A stretch of 64,000 bases of DNA from Methylococcaceae bacterium UBA6146 (GTDB taxonomy: Bacteria; Pseudomonadota; Gammaproteobacteria; Methylococcales; Methylomonadaceae), in the NCBI GenBank assembly GCA_002422395.1, contig DIUY01000009.1, forward strand, positions 62,306-126,305. Direction: 5' to 3'. Positions 23,527-32,547 of the stretch are shown piece after piece; position 1 is the first letter of the stretch, and each line of letters starts with the position of its first letter. The notes under the pieces are model-generated. The model searched no databases and was not told the DNA's origin. It saw only the letters and a program-made list of their open reading frames with translations. Both the position numbers and the translations under genes were made by a program.

Positions 23527-25398
23527 ATGTTAATCCGTTATAACCCGTCTTTTAAATTTAATTTCTTGCTTAGTTTAGTGTTGGCAGGGTGCGCACAAAC
23601 CCGACAAGTCGCCATTGATTATCCAACCGCCAACGCTACTGACCCCCAGGCCGCACAATCGACCAAAGGGCGTCTGTTCCAGGCTTTGCCAGGTTTTTCG
23701 GCTATTGATGGTGAAGATTATTATGTGCGGCTGATTTCCGAATTTGATTTTAACGGTGACAGCACCTTAAAAAGCGGTTGTGGCAGTATCGTGCCGTCTT
23801 ATGGCAAAAATGATTCATCCTCCGCGCTTATTTTCAATGTCCGTAATAACAGCCTTAAATTCACCAATGAAGCCGCTGGGTTTTCGTACCAGACGGCAGC
23901 GGGGCAATGCAACTTTAAGTTTGACACTAAAAAGCTTAATTTGACCCCTTGGATGCGGCTGGATTCAGGCAAGGAAACCCAAGTCGATTACAGTTTTTAT
24001 TCCAATGCCAATAGCGATGTGGATGTCGCTGGGATAGTCAACAAGGCCACAGCGGCCAGTAGCTTGTTGGCCTTTACCGGCGTGGGCATGGGCGTTGCCG
24101 TGATGGGGCAATTTGCCGGCCAATGGCTGAACAAAAACCCTGAGGCGCAAACCACGGCGCCTTCCTCCACCCACAGCACGGAATCCCATTCATTGCCGGC
24201 GATGGTCAGTTATTCGGAAAAAAACGGTACGCTGAATGAAACGACGTTTAAGGTTTATGCCGTCGCTGAAGGCGGCATCAATATCATGGGTTCGGATCCT
24301 AAACCACTGGGCGAGTTAAGGGTTTATCCGGAAATAACCCCGTCCTTATTGCTTAAAATCCAAGCCAATGGCGTTCCGAATGCGCGTGATTTGTCACTGG
24401 CTGAAATCAGCTACTCGCCGATAAAATCGGCAACCGGCGATATTAATTTGCAGCAACTGATCGAGCAGTCAAAACATCCTGAAAAACCCAATTTAAAACC
24501 GGATTGGACTAGCTACAACGATGTGCAGACTAATTGCCGCAAATTGAAGTTGGTATTGAAAGATTTGGGCTTTAACAAATTCGACCGCAATGCGTTTATT
24601 TATTATTTTCTGGCTAATAACGGTGACTGGAAAAACTACAATATTTCCACACAAAAAGCCTTGGATGATGATGTTAGTGTGATGACGCTGAAAAATTACC
24701 GTAGCAAAAATTTTGCTGATTGCCTTGCCGTTGAGGATTACGCGGTGATGAAAGTAATGGGCTTGCCAGTCAATACAGACGCCGACTGGGAACAAATGGG
24801 CAGCACTAGCCAGAAAAAAGAACAGTTTTTTATGCCGCTTAAATCAATCGAACGGCAGCTGGTTGCGGTGCTTAAAAACCCTAACAAGGCAGAAATGGAA
24901 AGCCAGATTTTCCCTTTGTTAAACACGGCGAAAAACGGCGACGGCACGGTATTGCTACAAAATCACCTAGGCGATTTTGGTCTGGAAAAACTGTTGCAGC
25001 CTGCGCCTGTTGCGCCTCTTCCCCAAGTGTCAACCAGCCAAGATGCGCCCGCTGCATCGGCTCCCGTGGCGGCGCTTGCGCCAATCCCCGGTGAAGGGTT
25101 GATTGTCAATGCGCGGCAGTTAGTCCAAGTTTTTTCTGGGTTGGCGTTCAATGAACTGAGCTGCGCGCGGGTGTTGCCCGGACAACAGACTGGCAATATC
25201 GGCATTTTGTTGTTCACCACGCAAGCAGGCAGCCCACGCGCCAAAGGTGGGGCTATGGAATTTGAGTTCTCTGGCGGCAAAATTAACCGTATCGCGTTCC
25301 AATCGCCTGCTTACCGGGATTTTGAGCAGGATGTGCTGGACCATCCTGAAGTGGGCGGTTGTAGGATTGATCCGGCTTTGTTAGCGAAGTTGCATTGA
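23527..25398 (+). CDS. Large lipoprotein of unknown function
   Basis: A 623-residue protein with a type II signal sequence; the lipobox LAGC places the lipidated Cys near residue 22. No Asp follows it at +2, so outer-membrane sorting is likely. Residues 50-170 are beta-rich; a short hydrophobic stretch with Gly (about 178-198, ASSLLAFTGVGMGVAVMGQFAG) may be a membrane-active or glycine-zipper segment. Helical regions and an Ala/Pro linker (about 500-525) precede a C-terminal domain (ARQLVQVFSGLAFNELSCARVL). I do not recognise it. It follows an outer-membrane barrel gene and may work with it at the cell surface. Confidence 0.65.
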   Translation: MLIRYNPSFKFNFLLSLVLAGCAQTRQVAIDYPTANATDPQAAQSTKGRLFQALPGFSAIDGEDYYVRLISEFDFNGDSTLKSGCGSIVPSYGKNDSSSALIFNVRNNSLKFTNEAAGFSYQTAAGQCNFKFDTKKLNLTPWMRLDSGKETQVDYSFYSNANSDVDVAGIVNKATAASSLLAFTGVGMGVAVMGQFAGQWLNKNPEAQTTAPSSTHSTESHSLPAMVSYSEKNGTLNETTFKVYAVAEGGINIMGSDPKPLGELRVYPEITPSLLLKIQANGVPNARDLSLAEISYSPIKSATGDINLQQLIEQSKHPEKPNLKPDWTSYNDVQTNCRKLKLVLKDLGFNKFDRNAFIYYFLANNGDWKNYNISTQKALDDDVSVMTLKNYRSKNFADCLAVEDYAVMKVMGLPVNTDADWEQMGSTSQKKEQFFMPLKSIERQLVAVLKNPNKAEMESQIFPLLNTAKNGDGTVLLQNHLGDFGLEKLLQPAPVAPLPQVSTSQDAPAASAPVAALAPIPGEGLIVNARQLVQVFSGLAFNELSCARVLPGQQTGNIGILLFTTQAGSPRAKGGAMEFEFSGGKINRIAFQSPAYRDFEQDVLDHPEVGGCRIDPALLAKLH

Positions 25399-25498
25399 GG
25401 GGGTTGGTTGAAGAAACGGCTGACAAATCCTCATGACGCTCGTTCCCAAGCGTCGGCTTAACTGCCATCAAATTAAGCTATTTTGACTGGAGACCAAA

Positions 25499-25552
25499 GG
25501 CTTTAGACGTTGCCGTATCAGCCTTTCGACAATAACAAAAACGTCTGAAGCC
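25499..25552. terminator. Hairpin between convergent genes
   Basis: GGCTTTAGACGTT pairs with AACGTCTGAAGCC (one G-T pair) around a 28-base loop and is followed by GTTTT. It sits between the plus-strand lipoprotein gene and the minus-strand CPBP gene and could terminate both. The long loop lowers confidence. Confidence 0.4.
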
Positions 25553-25593
25553 GTTTTACTCCGGTTTAACTGTGGGCAGTGGGAGCTAGCGGC

Positions 25594-26469
25594 CTATCTT
25601 GTTCCAGCCACTTTCCGATAACCCAAATACCCCAAAACCGCCAACAACAGCCAGCCAGTCACCAACGGGCCGATAACGCCATCGTAAGAACTGACCAAAT
25701 ACACATAAGTTGAATGTATGTCGGTATTAAACAGGTCTTTGCTCATCTTGATTTGCCACACCCATGCCGTGTGGCAACCGATACATACGCCTAAACTGGT
25801 GTTAAGCCGTGTCCTGACTAAGCCTAAAAAAACGCCGACCATAAAGAGTGCGAGGAACGCGGACGTTACCGTCGGGCTGAACAGATTGGCAAACGCCGCA
25901 CCCAACAAAGTAAAGCCGCTGAAGAGATTAAGTTCCGAAGCGGGTATCTGGGTTTTGCTGGTTAAAAAGTGCAGGGCGGCATAATAACCGGCACTCAGGG
26001 CAATAGCCGCCACAACCGACATTTTTTTCCGTAAGCCGCTTAACAGCACACCGCGAAACAGCGGCTCTTCAATCAGCGAAATCAGCAAGGCCAGTAACAG
26101 GCTAACGCTGAGCTTGCCCGCGAGGCTCCCCGCCGTCCAAACCTTGCCCCCATCAAACACGGTGACACCTAGCGCGTACAAGACGATAAAGACGGGTATT
26201 AACGTAACAAAACCCAGCGCGAACCCTTGTAATAACTGTTTTAAAAAGACCGGCCTATCGGCAAAGCCTAAATCCTGTCGGGTCAAGTGCAGATAGCGCA
26301 TGGTGGGGAAAATGCTTAGCACCAACAATAATTGGGTTATCCGGCTGATGAGTCTATGTAACGGCAGGTTATCAAAACCCAAGGCCACAAAATAGCCAAT
26401 AAAACAGGCCAGCGCGGCGGCAACCAACAAAACTAAAAAAGGCACACTGCCATAAACCAGAATGCGCAT
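25594..26469 (-). CDS. CPBP-family intramembrane glutamic protease
   Basis: A 291-residue membrane protein with about eight hydrophobic helices. The catalytic motifs of the CPBP (Abi/Rce1) family are present: EEPLFRGVLLSGLRKK (EExxxR) and a downstream YYAALHFL carrying the His. Members process prenylated or other membrane substrates; the bacterial targets are mostly unknown. Its start overlaps the rsmE stop by one base (TGATG), so the two genes are translationally coupled, although no functional link is obvious. Confidence 0.88.
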   Translation of the reverse strand: MRILVYGSVPFLVLLVAAALACFIGYFVALGFDNLPLHRLISRITQLLLVLSIFPTMRYLHLTRQDLGFADRPVFLKQLLQGFALGFVTLIPVFIVLYALGVTVFDGGKVWTAGSLAGKLSVSLLLALLISLIEEPLFRGVLLSGLRKKMSVVAAIALSAGYYAALHFLTSKTQIPASELNLFSGFTLLGAAFANLFSPTVTSAFLALFMVGVFLGLVRTRLNTSLGVCIGCHTAWVWQIKMSKDLFNTDIHSTYVYLVSSYDGVIGPLVTGWLLLAVLGYLGYRKVAGTR

Positions 26470-27197
26470 CAGTTAAAATCTCCCCATAACATTTGCACCG
26501 CCGCCAACGCCGCCAACGAGGCGGTCTCTGTCCGTAAAATACGGCGGCCTAAACGCACTGGAATAAATCCGGCGGCTTTGGCGAGGTCGCGCTCATGGTC
26601 GGCAAAACCGCCTTCCGGGCCGGTCAGTAAAGTCACTTTCATGGCTTCGGGCTTTAATTGTGCCAGTGATGTTTGTGCGTAAGGGTCGAGGAACACTTTC
26701 AAACCTTGCTGCTGGTTGACCCAATTGGGCAACAATTCTATTTCCGCCAATTCGGGCAACACCGTCCGCCCGCTTTGCTCGGCGGCATGTTGGACAATTT
26801 TTTGCCAGTGCAACAGCCGTTGCGGTTTTTTTTCGCCTTTAAACTGCACCACGCACCGTTCGGTCAATAGCGGCGTGATGTGGTTAACACCCAGCTCGAC
26901 GGCTTTTTGCACCGACAAGTCCATCCGGTCGCCGCGCGAAATGCCCAAGCCCAGCGTAACGTGCAACGGCGATTCCACACTGCGTTCCTGACGTTGCTCA
27001 ACGGCAATGCGCACCGCCTTGCGGCTGACTTCATCAATCGTGCAGTGACAGTCGCTGCCGTCACCGTTAAACAAAATAATGGCGTCGGCTTTTTTTAGCC
27101 GCAAAACTGTGCGGACATAATGCCCGCTGTCATCATCCAGTTCGATATGCTGGCCTTGGGTAAGCGGGATGGGGGTGTATAACCGTGAAATACGCAT
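26469..27197 (-). CDS. rsmE: RsmE, 16S rRNA (uracil1498-N3)-methyltransferase
   Basis: A 242-residue SPOUT-class methyltransferase acting on U1498 of 16S rRNA. An N-terminal PUA-like part (HIELDDDSGHYVRTVLRLKK) is followed by the knotted domain with LLTGPEGGFADHERDLA and RRILRTETASLAALAAVQ. The start MRISRLYTPI at 27197 is chosen because the family begins this way; earlier in-frame codons extend into non-conserved sequence. It is followed immediately by the CPBP protease gene. Confidence 0.94.
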   Translation of the reverse strand: MRISRLYTPIPLTQGQHIELDDDSGHYVRTVLRLKKADAIILFNGDGSDCHCTIDEVSRKAVRIAVEQRQERSVESPLHVTLGLGISRGDRMDLSVQKAVELGVNHITPLLTERCVVQFKGEKKPQRLLHWQKIVQHAAEQSGRTVLPELAEIELLPNWVNQQQGLKVFLDPYAQTSLAQLKPEAMKVTLLTGPEGGFADHERDLAKAAGFIPVRLGRRILRTETASLAALAAVQMLWGDFN

Positions 27198-27257
27198 GTT
27201 TTTTTCGAGGATGCGCCGTGCGCCAAAGAAGTAAAAGTTAAATAGGTTAAAGATAAC

Positions 27258-27292
27258 GGTAGTGGTTGCGGAGTACAAACCTAGGTTTGTCC
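27258..27292. repeat. Remnant of a family A-like element
   Basis: GGTAGTGG followed by GGAGTACAAACCTAGGTTTG reproduces the end and part of the core of family A, without the other half and without flanking duplications. It is probably a decayed copy. The rest of 27198-27416 shows no gene. Confidence 0.5.
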
Positions 27293-27403
27293 TGTTTGAT
27301 TGGTAAAATATCTGAAAACTTTAGCTTTGGCACTTAATGCGTTCCAGCTCCAGGTAGGGCGGGTTATTCAAACCCACGTCCCGCTGAGTGTTATGGGGTT
27401 TAA

Positions 27404-27544
27404 ACAAAAACCAAAATCACTGTCCGCTACGAACTAACCGAACCGCATAGTTGCCGTTCTTATAGTCCCAACTGCCGTAGCCATAGTAGAAATAGACGAA
27501 CCACGCATAGTAGTTATTGTAGGCAACCGGCGAGGACGACCAAT
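27404..27544 (-). repeat. Putative DGR variable region 1
   Basis: A 141-bp segment ending the first DUF1566 gene and running 13 bases past its stop. It has 19 differences from variable region 2 and no length change. All 19 alter an amino acid; 18 are at codon positions 1 or 2, and the wobble bases of the changed codons otherwise stay constant. Each difference can be explained by substitution at an adenine of a common template. Confidence 0.65.
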
Positions 27545-27929
27545 GCCTATAAGAAGGTGTATTGGGAAATGCGGTTAAATTGATGGCGGGGGCGGCACAC
27601 CTCCATTCAACCAAGGATTGCAATTCCTTTTGATTAGGCAACCGCCAATCACTTCGCCCCGCAAACACCGTGCTTTCAGCGGCTTGTAACGCCCCTTGCC
27701 AAGTATATTCTCGCACCGTGCCCGTACAGGTATTGCCCGCCCAAGTCTGCCCTAAGGCGCAGCGCATCCATACCAACCCGGTCTGTTTATCAAAGGCGGT
27801 GCCTTCAGCACTTAAACGATAACGGTTGTTGGGCGCATCGGGCGCGATGTTGGGCTTGCACGTTTGGGCAACGCCGATATGGCTATAAGCTAATGACAAA
27901 AGCAACAAGGGTAAAATTAATGGTTTCAT
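27417..27929 (-). CDS. Secreted DUF1566 (Lcl-like) protein with variable C-terminus
   Basis: A 170-residue exported protein with a signal peptide (MKPLILPLLLLSLAYSHIGVA) and a DUF1566/Lcl domain, a C-type-lectin-like fold: GLVWMRCALGQTW, WQGALQAAESTVFAGRSDWRLPNQKELQSL, then HWSSSPVAY and VRLVRSGQ at the end. Residues 129-170 are encoded by a 141-base segment shared with the next gene. Between the two copies, changes fall only at Asn/Tyr/Asp/Gly/Ser-type codons. GGAG precedes the ATG. This matches target proteins of diversity-generating retroelements, whose C-terminal ligand-binding face is mutated. It is probably surface-exposed or periplasmic; no lipobox is seen. Confidence 0.85.
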   Translation of the reverse strand: MKPLILPLLLLSLAYSHIGVAQTCKPNIAPDAPNNRYRLSAEGTAFDKQTGLVWMRCALGQTWAGNTCTGTVREYTWQGALQAAESTVFAGRSDWRLPNQKELQSLVEWRCAAPAINLTAFPNTPSYRHWSSSPVAYNNYYAWFVYFYYGYGSWDYKNGNYAVRLVRSGQ

Positions 27930-27974
27930 GAGTTATTCTCCAAGAGAAAAAGATGTGCAGGGTGCTTAATCGCC

Positions 27975-28115
27975 ACAAAAACCAAAATCACTGTCCGCTA
28001 TGAACTAACCGAACCACATGGTTGTAGCGCTTATAGTACCAATAGTCGTAGCCATAGCCGAAATCGACGATCCACGCATAGCCTTTATCGTAGGCAACCG
28101 GCGAGGACGACCAAT
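27975..28115 (-). repeat. Putative DGR variable region 2
   Basis: A 141-bp counterpart of variable region 1, ending the second DUF1566 gene. Identity begins at ATTGGTCGTCCTCGCC and ends in the shared 3' flank GTGATTTTGGTTTTTGT; on both sides the sequences diverge abruptly. No template repeat and no reverse transcriptase are visible in this window. Confidence 0.65.
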
Positions 28116-29073
28116 ATCCCCTGACGGCTGTATTTGGAAAATAAGCCGTGTCAATGGCTGGTTTGTAATTACCGTAATCCGCAATAGAAAGCAATTCTGC
28201 TTGTTTAGGGGCGCGCCAAGCGCTTTTGCCGCATAACTTGAGCGCATTGACGGCCTTAACGTAACCGTCGGTGTCGCACGAAATGCCGCCGTAGCAAGTG
28301 CCGCGATTTGGGTATCCGGCACTACCGCCATTGGTTTTGTTGTCGGGATTGTACCAACTGTAGCTGTTATCCTTATCACGCAAGCCACTGTCAGCCGTTT
28401 TCACCTCCCATAACAAGCCCGTGACATTATCACGCGTACAAGCCCAGTCTTTTGGCTGATTCCCTAACTTGGCAGTTTTAGGCAAAACCGAGCCATCATT
28501 GGCGATTTTAGTGAAGTCAAAACCCGCTTTGCCGCCGCCTGTTTTACGCAATTTACCCGCCCGCGCCAAGGCATCACGTCCGTAATCACCGTCTTGTCCT
28601 TCATAACCCGTCACGGGGCAGCCCAAGCGGTCAGTTGAATCATCGCTACAGGTTTTGATGCCCGTGTCATTGAGTTTGCCATAACAAGCGCCTAGCGTGG
28701 CTTTGGGGGAGTTGCCCACTTCAGTGTTTGTCCCTTGATAACGCACTGAAAACTGATGCTTCATAGCATTGCGGATACTGGCGGGCAACACATAAGTAAA
28801 ACCGTGTTTGCCATCACCTTTGCCTGCGTTGAGCAAATCTGGCCGAAATTGTTGTGCGGTGAGTGTGGTCAAACGCGTGGTTTTACTAGGCGTGACATCA
28901 TAAATGTCGAGCTTGATGCGTGCCGTGGGTTGGGCGCTGTCCCACGCCCAGCCGGTAATCACATTACAGTTGCCCCTGTACAGGGCACCGTCAAGCGCGG
29001 CATAAACCGGCGTGGCGGTTAAAGGCAGCAGCAGCGTTGCTACTTGGAAAAGCCGTTGTGTATTGTTCATCAT
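27988..29073 (-). CDS. Secreted DUF1566 protein with variable C-terminus, larger paralogue
   Basis: A 361-residue exported protein with a signal peptide (LFQVATLLLPLTATPVYA). Residues 27-130 form a beta-rich N-terminal domain (NVITGWAWDSAQPTARIKLDIYD) that resembles domains found in surface proteins. Residues 150-361 are a DUF1566/Lcl lectin-like domain (TGLLWEVKTADSGLRDKDN, SAWRAPKQAELLSIADYG, YWSSSPVAYDKGYAWIVDF). Residues 320-361 are the variable region shared with the neighbour. The downstream paralogue begins 58 bases after its stop on the same strand, so the two are likely co-transcribed and may be targets of the same retroelement. Confidence 0.85.
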   Translation of the reverse strand: MMNNTQRLFQVATLLLPLTATPVYAALDGALYRGNCNVITGWAWDSAQPTARIKLDIYDVTPSKTTRLTTLTAQQFRPDLLNAGKGDGKHGFTYVLPASIRNAMKHQFSVRYQGTNTEVGNSPKATLGACYGKLNDTGIKTCSDDSTDRLGCPVTGYEGQDGDYGRDALARAGKLRKTGGGKAGFDFTKIANDGSVLPKTAKLGNQPKDWACTRDNVTGLLWEVKTADSGLRDKDNSYSWYNPDNKTNGGSAGYPNRGTCYGGISCDTDGYVKAVNALKLCGKSAWRAPKQAELLSIADYGNYKPAIDTAYFPNTAVRGYWSSSPVAYDKGYAWIVDFGYGYDYWYYKRYNHVVRLVHSGQ

Positions 29074-29126
29074 GACACCTCGCTGTTTTTAAAATGGTTG
29101 GGATGGGATTGTTTTTGCCGGAACCC

Positions 29127-30131
29127 TTAACCTTGCAAGTGATAACTGACAATGCGTTCGACTTCTTTCTTTGAGCCTAAAACCACCGGTACGCGTTGAT
29201 GGATGCCGGTCGGTTTAATGTCAAGGATGCGTTCACGGCCTGTGGAGCAGGCCCCGCCGGCTTGTTCAATAATAAAAGCCATCGGGTTGGCTTCGTACAT
29301 AAGGCGCAGTTTGGCGGGCTTGTTGGGGTCACGGTTGTCCAAAGGGTATAAAAACACGCCACCGCGCGTGAGGATCCGATACACATCGGCAACCAACGTG
29401 CCGACCCAGCGCATGTTGAAGTCTTTGCCGCGCACGCCTTCTGTGCCTTGCAGGCATTCATCTATATAACGTTGCACGGGCGGTTCCCAAAACCGTTGGT
29501 TGGACATGTTAATGGCAAACTCGCTAGTTTCTTCGGGGATTCTCATATCGGGATGAGTGAGGACAAACTCACCAACATCTTGATCTAACGTGAAACCATT
29601 GACGCCATGCCCCGTGGTGAGCACCATCATAGTTGACGGGCCATACAACACAAAACCGGCGCAGACTTGTTCGGCGCCTTTACGCAGGAAATCTTCGACC
29701 TCCGGCTCTATGCCTTCACGGCAGCGCAAAATAGAGAATATGGTGCCCACGGCCAGGTTTATGTCAATGTTTGAAGAACCGTCCAGCGGGTCAAACAAGG
29801 CCAAGTATTTGCCCTTAGGGTATTGGGCGGGGATGGGGATAATGCCGTCAATTTCTTCCGATGCCATACCGGCGAGTTGCCCCGTCCAGTTCAGCGCGTT
29901 GACCATAATGTCATTGGTGATAATATCCAGCTTTTTTTGCACTTCGCCTTGCACATTTTCAGATTCGGCGCTGCCTAAAACATCAATTAACTGTCCACAA
30001 TTGACTTTACGCGATATTTGCTTGCAGGCAGTCACAATATTGTTCAGCAATAAGGTGAACGTGCCTGAGGCATCCGGCAACCCGCGCTGCTGTTCAATGA
30101 TGAACTGGGTGAGGGTAACTTTATTGGTCAT
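29127..30131 (-). CDS. fbp: Fructose-1,6-bisphosphatase class I
   Basis: A 334-residue cytoplasmic enzyme hydrolysing fructose 1,6-bisphosphate to fructose 6-phosphate. The metal and phosphate motif LFDPLDGSSNIDINLAVGT is complete; MASEE supplies acidic ligands and KLRLMYEANPMAFIIEQAGG follows near the C-terminus. Length is typical. In methanotrophs it feeds the ribulose monophosphate cycle or gluconeogenesis, and ppsA in the same window fits. The ATG at 30131 gives the usual N-terminus VTLTQFIIEQQR. Confidence 0.96.
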   Translation of the reverse strand: MTNKVTLTQFIIEQQRGLPDASGTFTLLLNNIVTACKQISRKVNCGQLIDVLGSAESENVQGEVQKKLDIITNDIMVNALNWTGQLAGMASEEIDGIIPIPAQYPKGKYLALFDPLDGSSNIDINLAVGTIFSILRCREGIEPEVEDFLRKGAEQVCAGFVLYGPSTMMVLTTGHGVNGFTLDQDVGEFVLTHPDMRIPEETSEFAINMSNQRFWEPPVQRYIDECLQGTEGVRGKDFNMRWVGTLVADVYRILTRGGVFLYPLDNRDPNKPAKLRLMYEANPMAFIIEQAGGACSTGRERILDIKPTGIHQRVPVVLGSKKEVERIVSYHLQG

Positions 30132-30229
30132 ATTAATGGCTTCCGTTGTTTTTTGTAAATGGTTGTTTAATCAGGCTTTAATGGGGTGGTGGGTATGGTT
30201 GGCGCAGATGATAAGACACGGATGGGATA

Positions 30230-30502
30230 CTAATTTTTTTTGAACACGGTGTTGTAAATCTTAAAAGCAAGGATGGAAGCGGCTAATATAAAGGTGAGCG
30301 CATTGGCGATAATAATTGCCTTATCACCGAGATAAAGCCCATAAATAAGCCAGCAGAAGACGCCGAAAGTAAACAGGCTGTACATGCTGAGCGATAACGA
30401 GCTGGTATCCCGGGTTTTTATGGTCAGGATTGCTTGGGGCAGGAATGAAGCTGTGGTCAGAGTCGCTGCCAGATAGCCGATTAGGTCGGGGGTAATGTTC
30501 AT
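30230..30502 (-). CDS. SemiSWEET sugar transporter (PQ-loop)
   Basis: A 90-residue three-helix membrane protein. The PQ motif lies in TTASFLPQAILTIKTRDTSSLS, followed by LFTFGVFCWLIYGL and NALTFILAASILAFKIY, the bacterial SemiSWEET pattern; these act as dimers that carry sugars. The start MNITPDLIGYLAATL at 30502 is preferred over a longer version beginning MCIRAYAN, which adds non-conserved residues. It is a single gene upstream of fbp on the same strand, about 100 bases away. Confidence 0.85.
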   Translation of the reverse strand: MNITPDLIGYLAATLTTASFLPQAILTIKTRDTSSLSLSMYSLFTFGVFCWLIYGLYLGDKAIIIANALTFILAASILAFKIYNTVFKKN

Positions 30503-30682
30503 AGATAGAGGCCGGGTGTTTGCATAAGCACGTATGCACAAGGGGATGTTCAGAGAGATTTGCAGCCGATTAGTCTAGTGACTCGCTTTCGGCCTGTCAA
30601 CTTGCGGCAATAGTCGGGGAGGGGCTGCCGTGTCGGCAAATTTAATGGGCGGTTAAAAAACGGGCGGAAAACTGGCGGGCAT

Positions 30683-30713
30683 AAAAAAACCGGCTACATG
30701 AGCCGGTTTTTTT
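30683..30713 (-). terminator. Rho-independent terminator of the tRNA-Phe genes
   Basis: AACCGGCT and AGCCGGTT pair around ACATG with A- and T-tracts on both sides, so it works in either direction. On the minus strand it follows the second tRNA-Phe by 12 bases. Confidence 0.85.
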
Positions 30714-30725
30714 ATGCTTAATTTA

Positions 30726-30801
<76 letters not shown>

Positions 30802-30829
30802 TTTTAATGCGGTTATGTGATTTTGTAGA

Positions 30830-30905
<76 letters not shown>

Positions 30906-30969
30906 GGATGCTGCAAAAGACGGCTATTAGACTCTAATATGAATATCTAGTCAAGATTAACTGTCACTT

Positions 30970-31605
30970 TTATTGGCCTCCATCGGTGTCAGGTGGGGGC
31001 GGGTTTCTGAACAGGTCGGCAATAAAGCGCAATATTTTTTTTATGCCCACCCATATTTTTGGCAACCACCAAACCATCAGCAGGATAAAAAGCGCCAGCA
31101 TACCTAAAAATAGGGCAGGGTGATTGATGCAGGCCCAAACGCCACCGATTACGGCAACGTCTTCACCGAGCGAGGCGAACCAGTTGCTAAACGGTTCGGG
31201 GGAGGTGTTAATGAGCATCCGCGTACCGGCTTTGGTCGCGTGGGTTCCGGCTGCTAGACTGCCGCCTAGGATTGCCGCTGTGATTTCAACGGCTGGATTG
31301 AGGTCGCCTATTGCTCCAGCCGCCAACATAGCTCCAGCAGGGATGCGGATAAAGGTGTGGATGGCATCCCAGCCGGTGTCCACACCGGGTGTTTTATCAG
31401 CAAAAAACTCGATGCAATACATCAACCCCGCTGCGCCTAAAACCAGTGGGTTGGCAACAATTTGCAAGTCGGGCGGCAAGTCGATATTGCCGGAATTGGC
31501 AAGTAAGCCTAGCGTTAACAAAGTGGCGTACAAATTGATGCCGCTTGCCCAGGCAAGCCCCATCGTTAACGCTAAAGTGGTTGATATTTGGTTTAGTGCG
31601 TCCAT
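30970..31605 (-). CDS. DUF4126 membrane protein
   Basis: A 211-residue protein with five or six membrane segments. It matches the DUF4126 pattern: LGLAWASGINLYATLLTLGL, VLGAAGLMYCIEFFADKTPGVD, WDAIHTFIRIPAGAMLA, GGSLAAGTHATKAGTRMLIN. A Pro/Asp-rich tail ends the chain (RNPPPPDTDGG). Function is unknown. It is transcribed toward the tRNA genes. Its ATG at 31605 is preceded by AAAAAGGAGT; 31606-31851 upstream, shared with ispD, has no gene. Confidence 0.85.
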   Translation of the reverse strand: MDALNQISTTLALTMGLAWASGINLYATLLTLGLLANSGNIDLPPDLQIVANPLVLGAAGLMYCIEFFADKTPGVDTGWDAIHTFIRIPAGAMLAAGAIGDLNPAVEITAAILGGSLAAGTHATKAGTRMLINTSPEPFSNWFASLGEDVAVIGGVWACINHPALFLGMLALFILLMVWWLPKIWVGIKKILRFIADLFRNPPPPDTDGGQ

Positions 31606-31851
31606 AGCAGACTCCTTTTTTGGCTAATCTGTTAGCGTAGCATAATTGTCTTAATCGCAGTTAAACAGGACGTCTGGGGCAATACTAAGGTTTCTGTCCC
31701 GCACTCTTGAAATCCCCCGCAATTATTGATGCTGCTACAACGGCAATTAATCGGGTATCATTATCCGGTTAAAAATAGTTCCGCCATTGTTAAAAACCCA
31801 CCTAATCCGACACGCTAAACAGCCACAATATTTTCCCCCTTTATTTCACTT

Positions 31852-32547
31852 ATGACCGATACATTAAAATTTTGGGCCGTAGTTCCGGCGGCGGGCGTGG
31901 GCAAACGCATGAATGCCGACCGGCCCAAGCAATACTTGGAGCTTGCCGGCAAAACCGTGCTTGAGCATACCTTGATTCGCCTGCTACACGCCGATGTGTT
32001 TGCCGCCGTCAGTGTCGCGATTTCCGAAGAAGATCCGTACTGGCCGCAACTGCCACTATCCGGCCATGAAAAAATCATCACTGCGCCGGGCGGTAAAGAG
32101 CGGGCGGATTCGGTGTTGTCCGCGTTAAAAGCCATACGCGCCGATGCTGCCGATGATGATTGGGTTCTGGTGCATGACGCCGCGAGGCCCTGCCTTACCA
32201 GCAGCGATATTCACCAGCTCATTGACACGTTGGCGCAGGACGAAGTCGGCGGCATACTGGCGTTATCCTCGCACGACACCTTGAAAAATGTCCAAAACGG
32301 GCGTATTGCCGGTACGTTGGACAGGGCGCATATCTGGCGTGCATTAACGCCGCAGATGTTCCGTTACGGCCTATTAAAATCAGCGCTGGAGGCCGCCGAA
32401 GGCAACCCGGCGATAACCGATGAAGCCAGTGCCTTGGAATTACAGGGCCTGCAACCGAAAATTGTCGAAGGCCGCCCCGATAACATTAAAATCACACGGC
32501 CTGAAGACTTGGCATTAGCACAATTTTATCTGGAGCAACAACAATGA
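31852..32547 (+). CDS. ispD: IspD, 2-C-methyl-D-erythritol 4-phosphate cytidylyltransferase
   Basis: A 231-residue cytoplasmic enzyme of the MEP isoprenoid pathway that couples MEP to CTP. The nucleotide-binding signature VVPAAGVGKRMNADRPKQYL is complete. Other family segments are APGGKERADSVLSAL, VLVHDAARPCL and ITDEASALELQG. The last codons overlap ispF by 4 bases (ATGA), giving the usual coupled ispDF pair, followed by truD. Confidence 0.96.
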   Translation: MTDTLKFWAVVPAAGVGKRMNADRPKQYLELAGKTVLEHTLIRLLHADVFAAVSVAISEEDPYWPQLPLSGHEKIITAPGGKERADSVLSALKAIRADAADDDWVLVHDAARPCLTSSDIHQLIDTLAQDEVGGILALSSHDTLKNVQNGRIAGTLDRAHIWRALTPQMFRYGLLKSALEAAEGNPAITDEASALELQGLQPKIVEGRPDNIKITRPEDLALAQFYLEQQQ

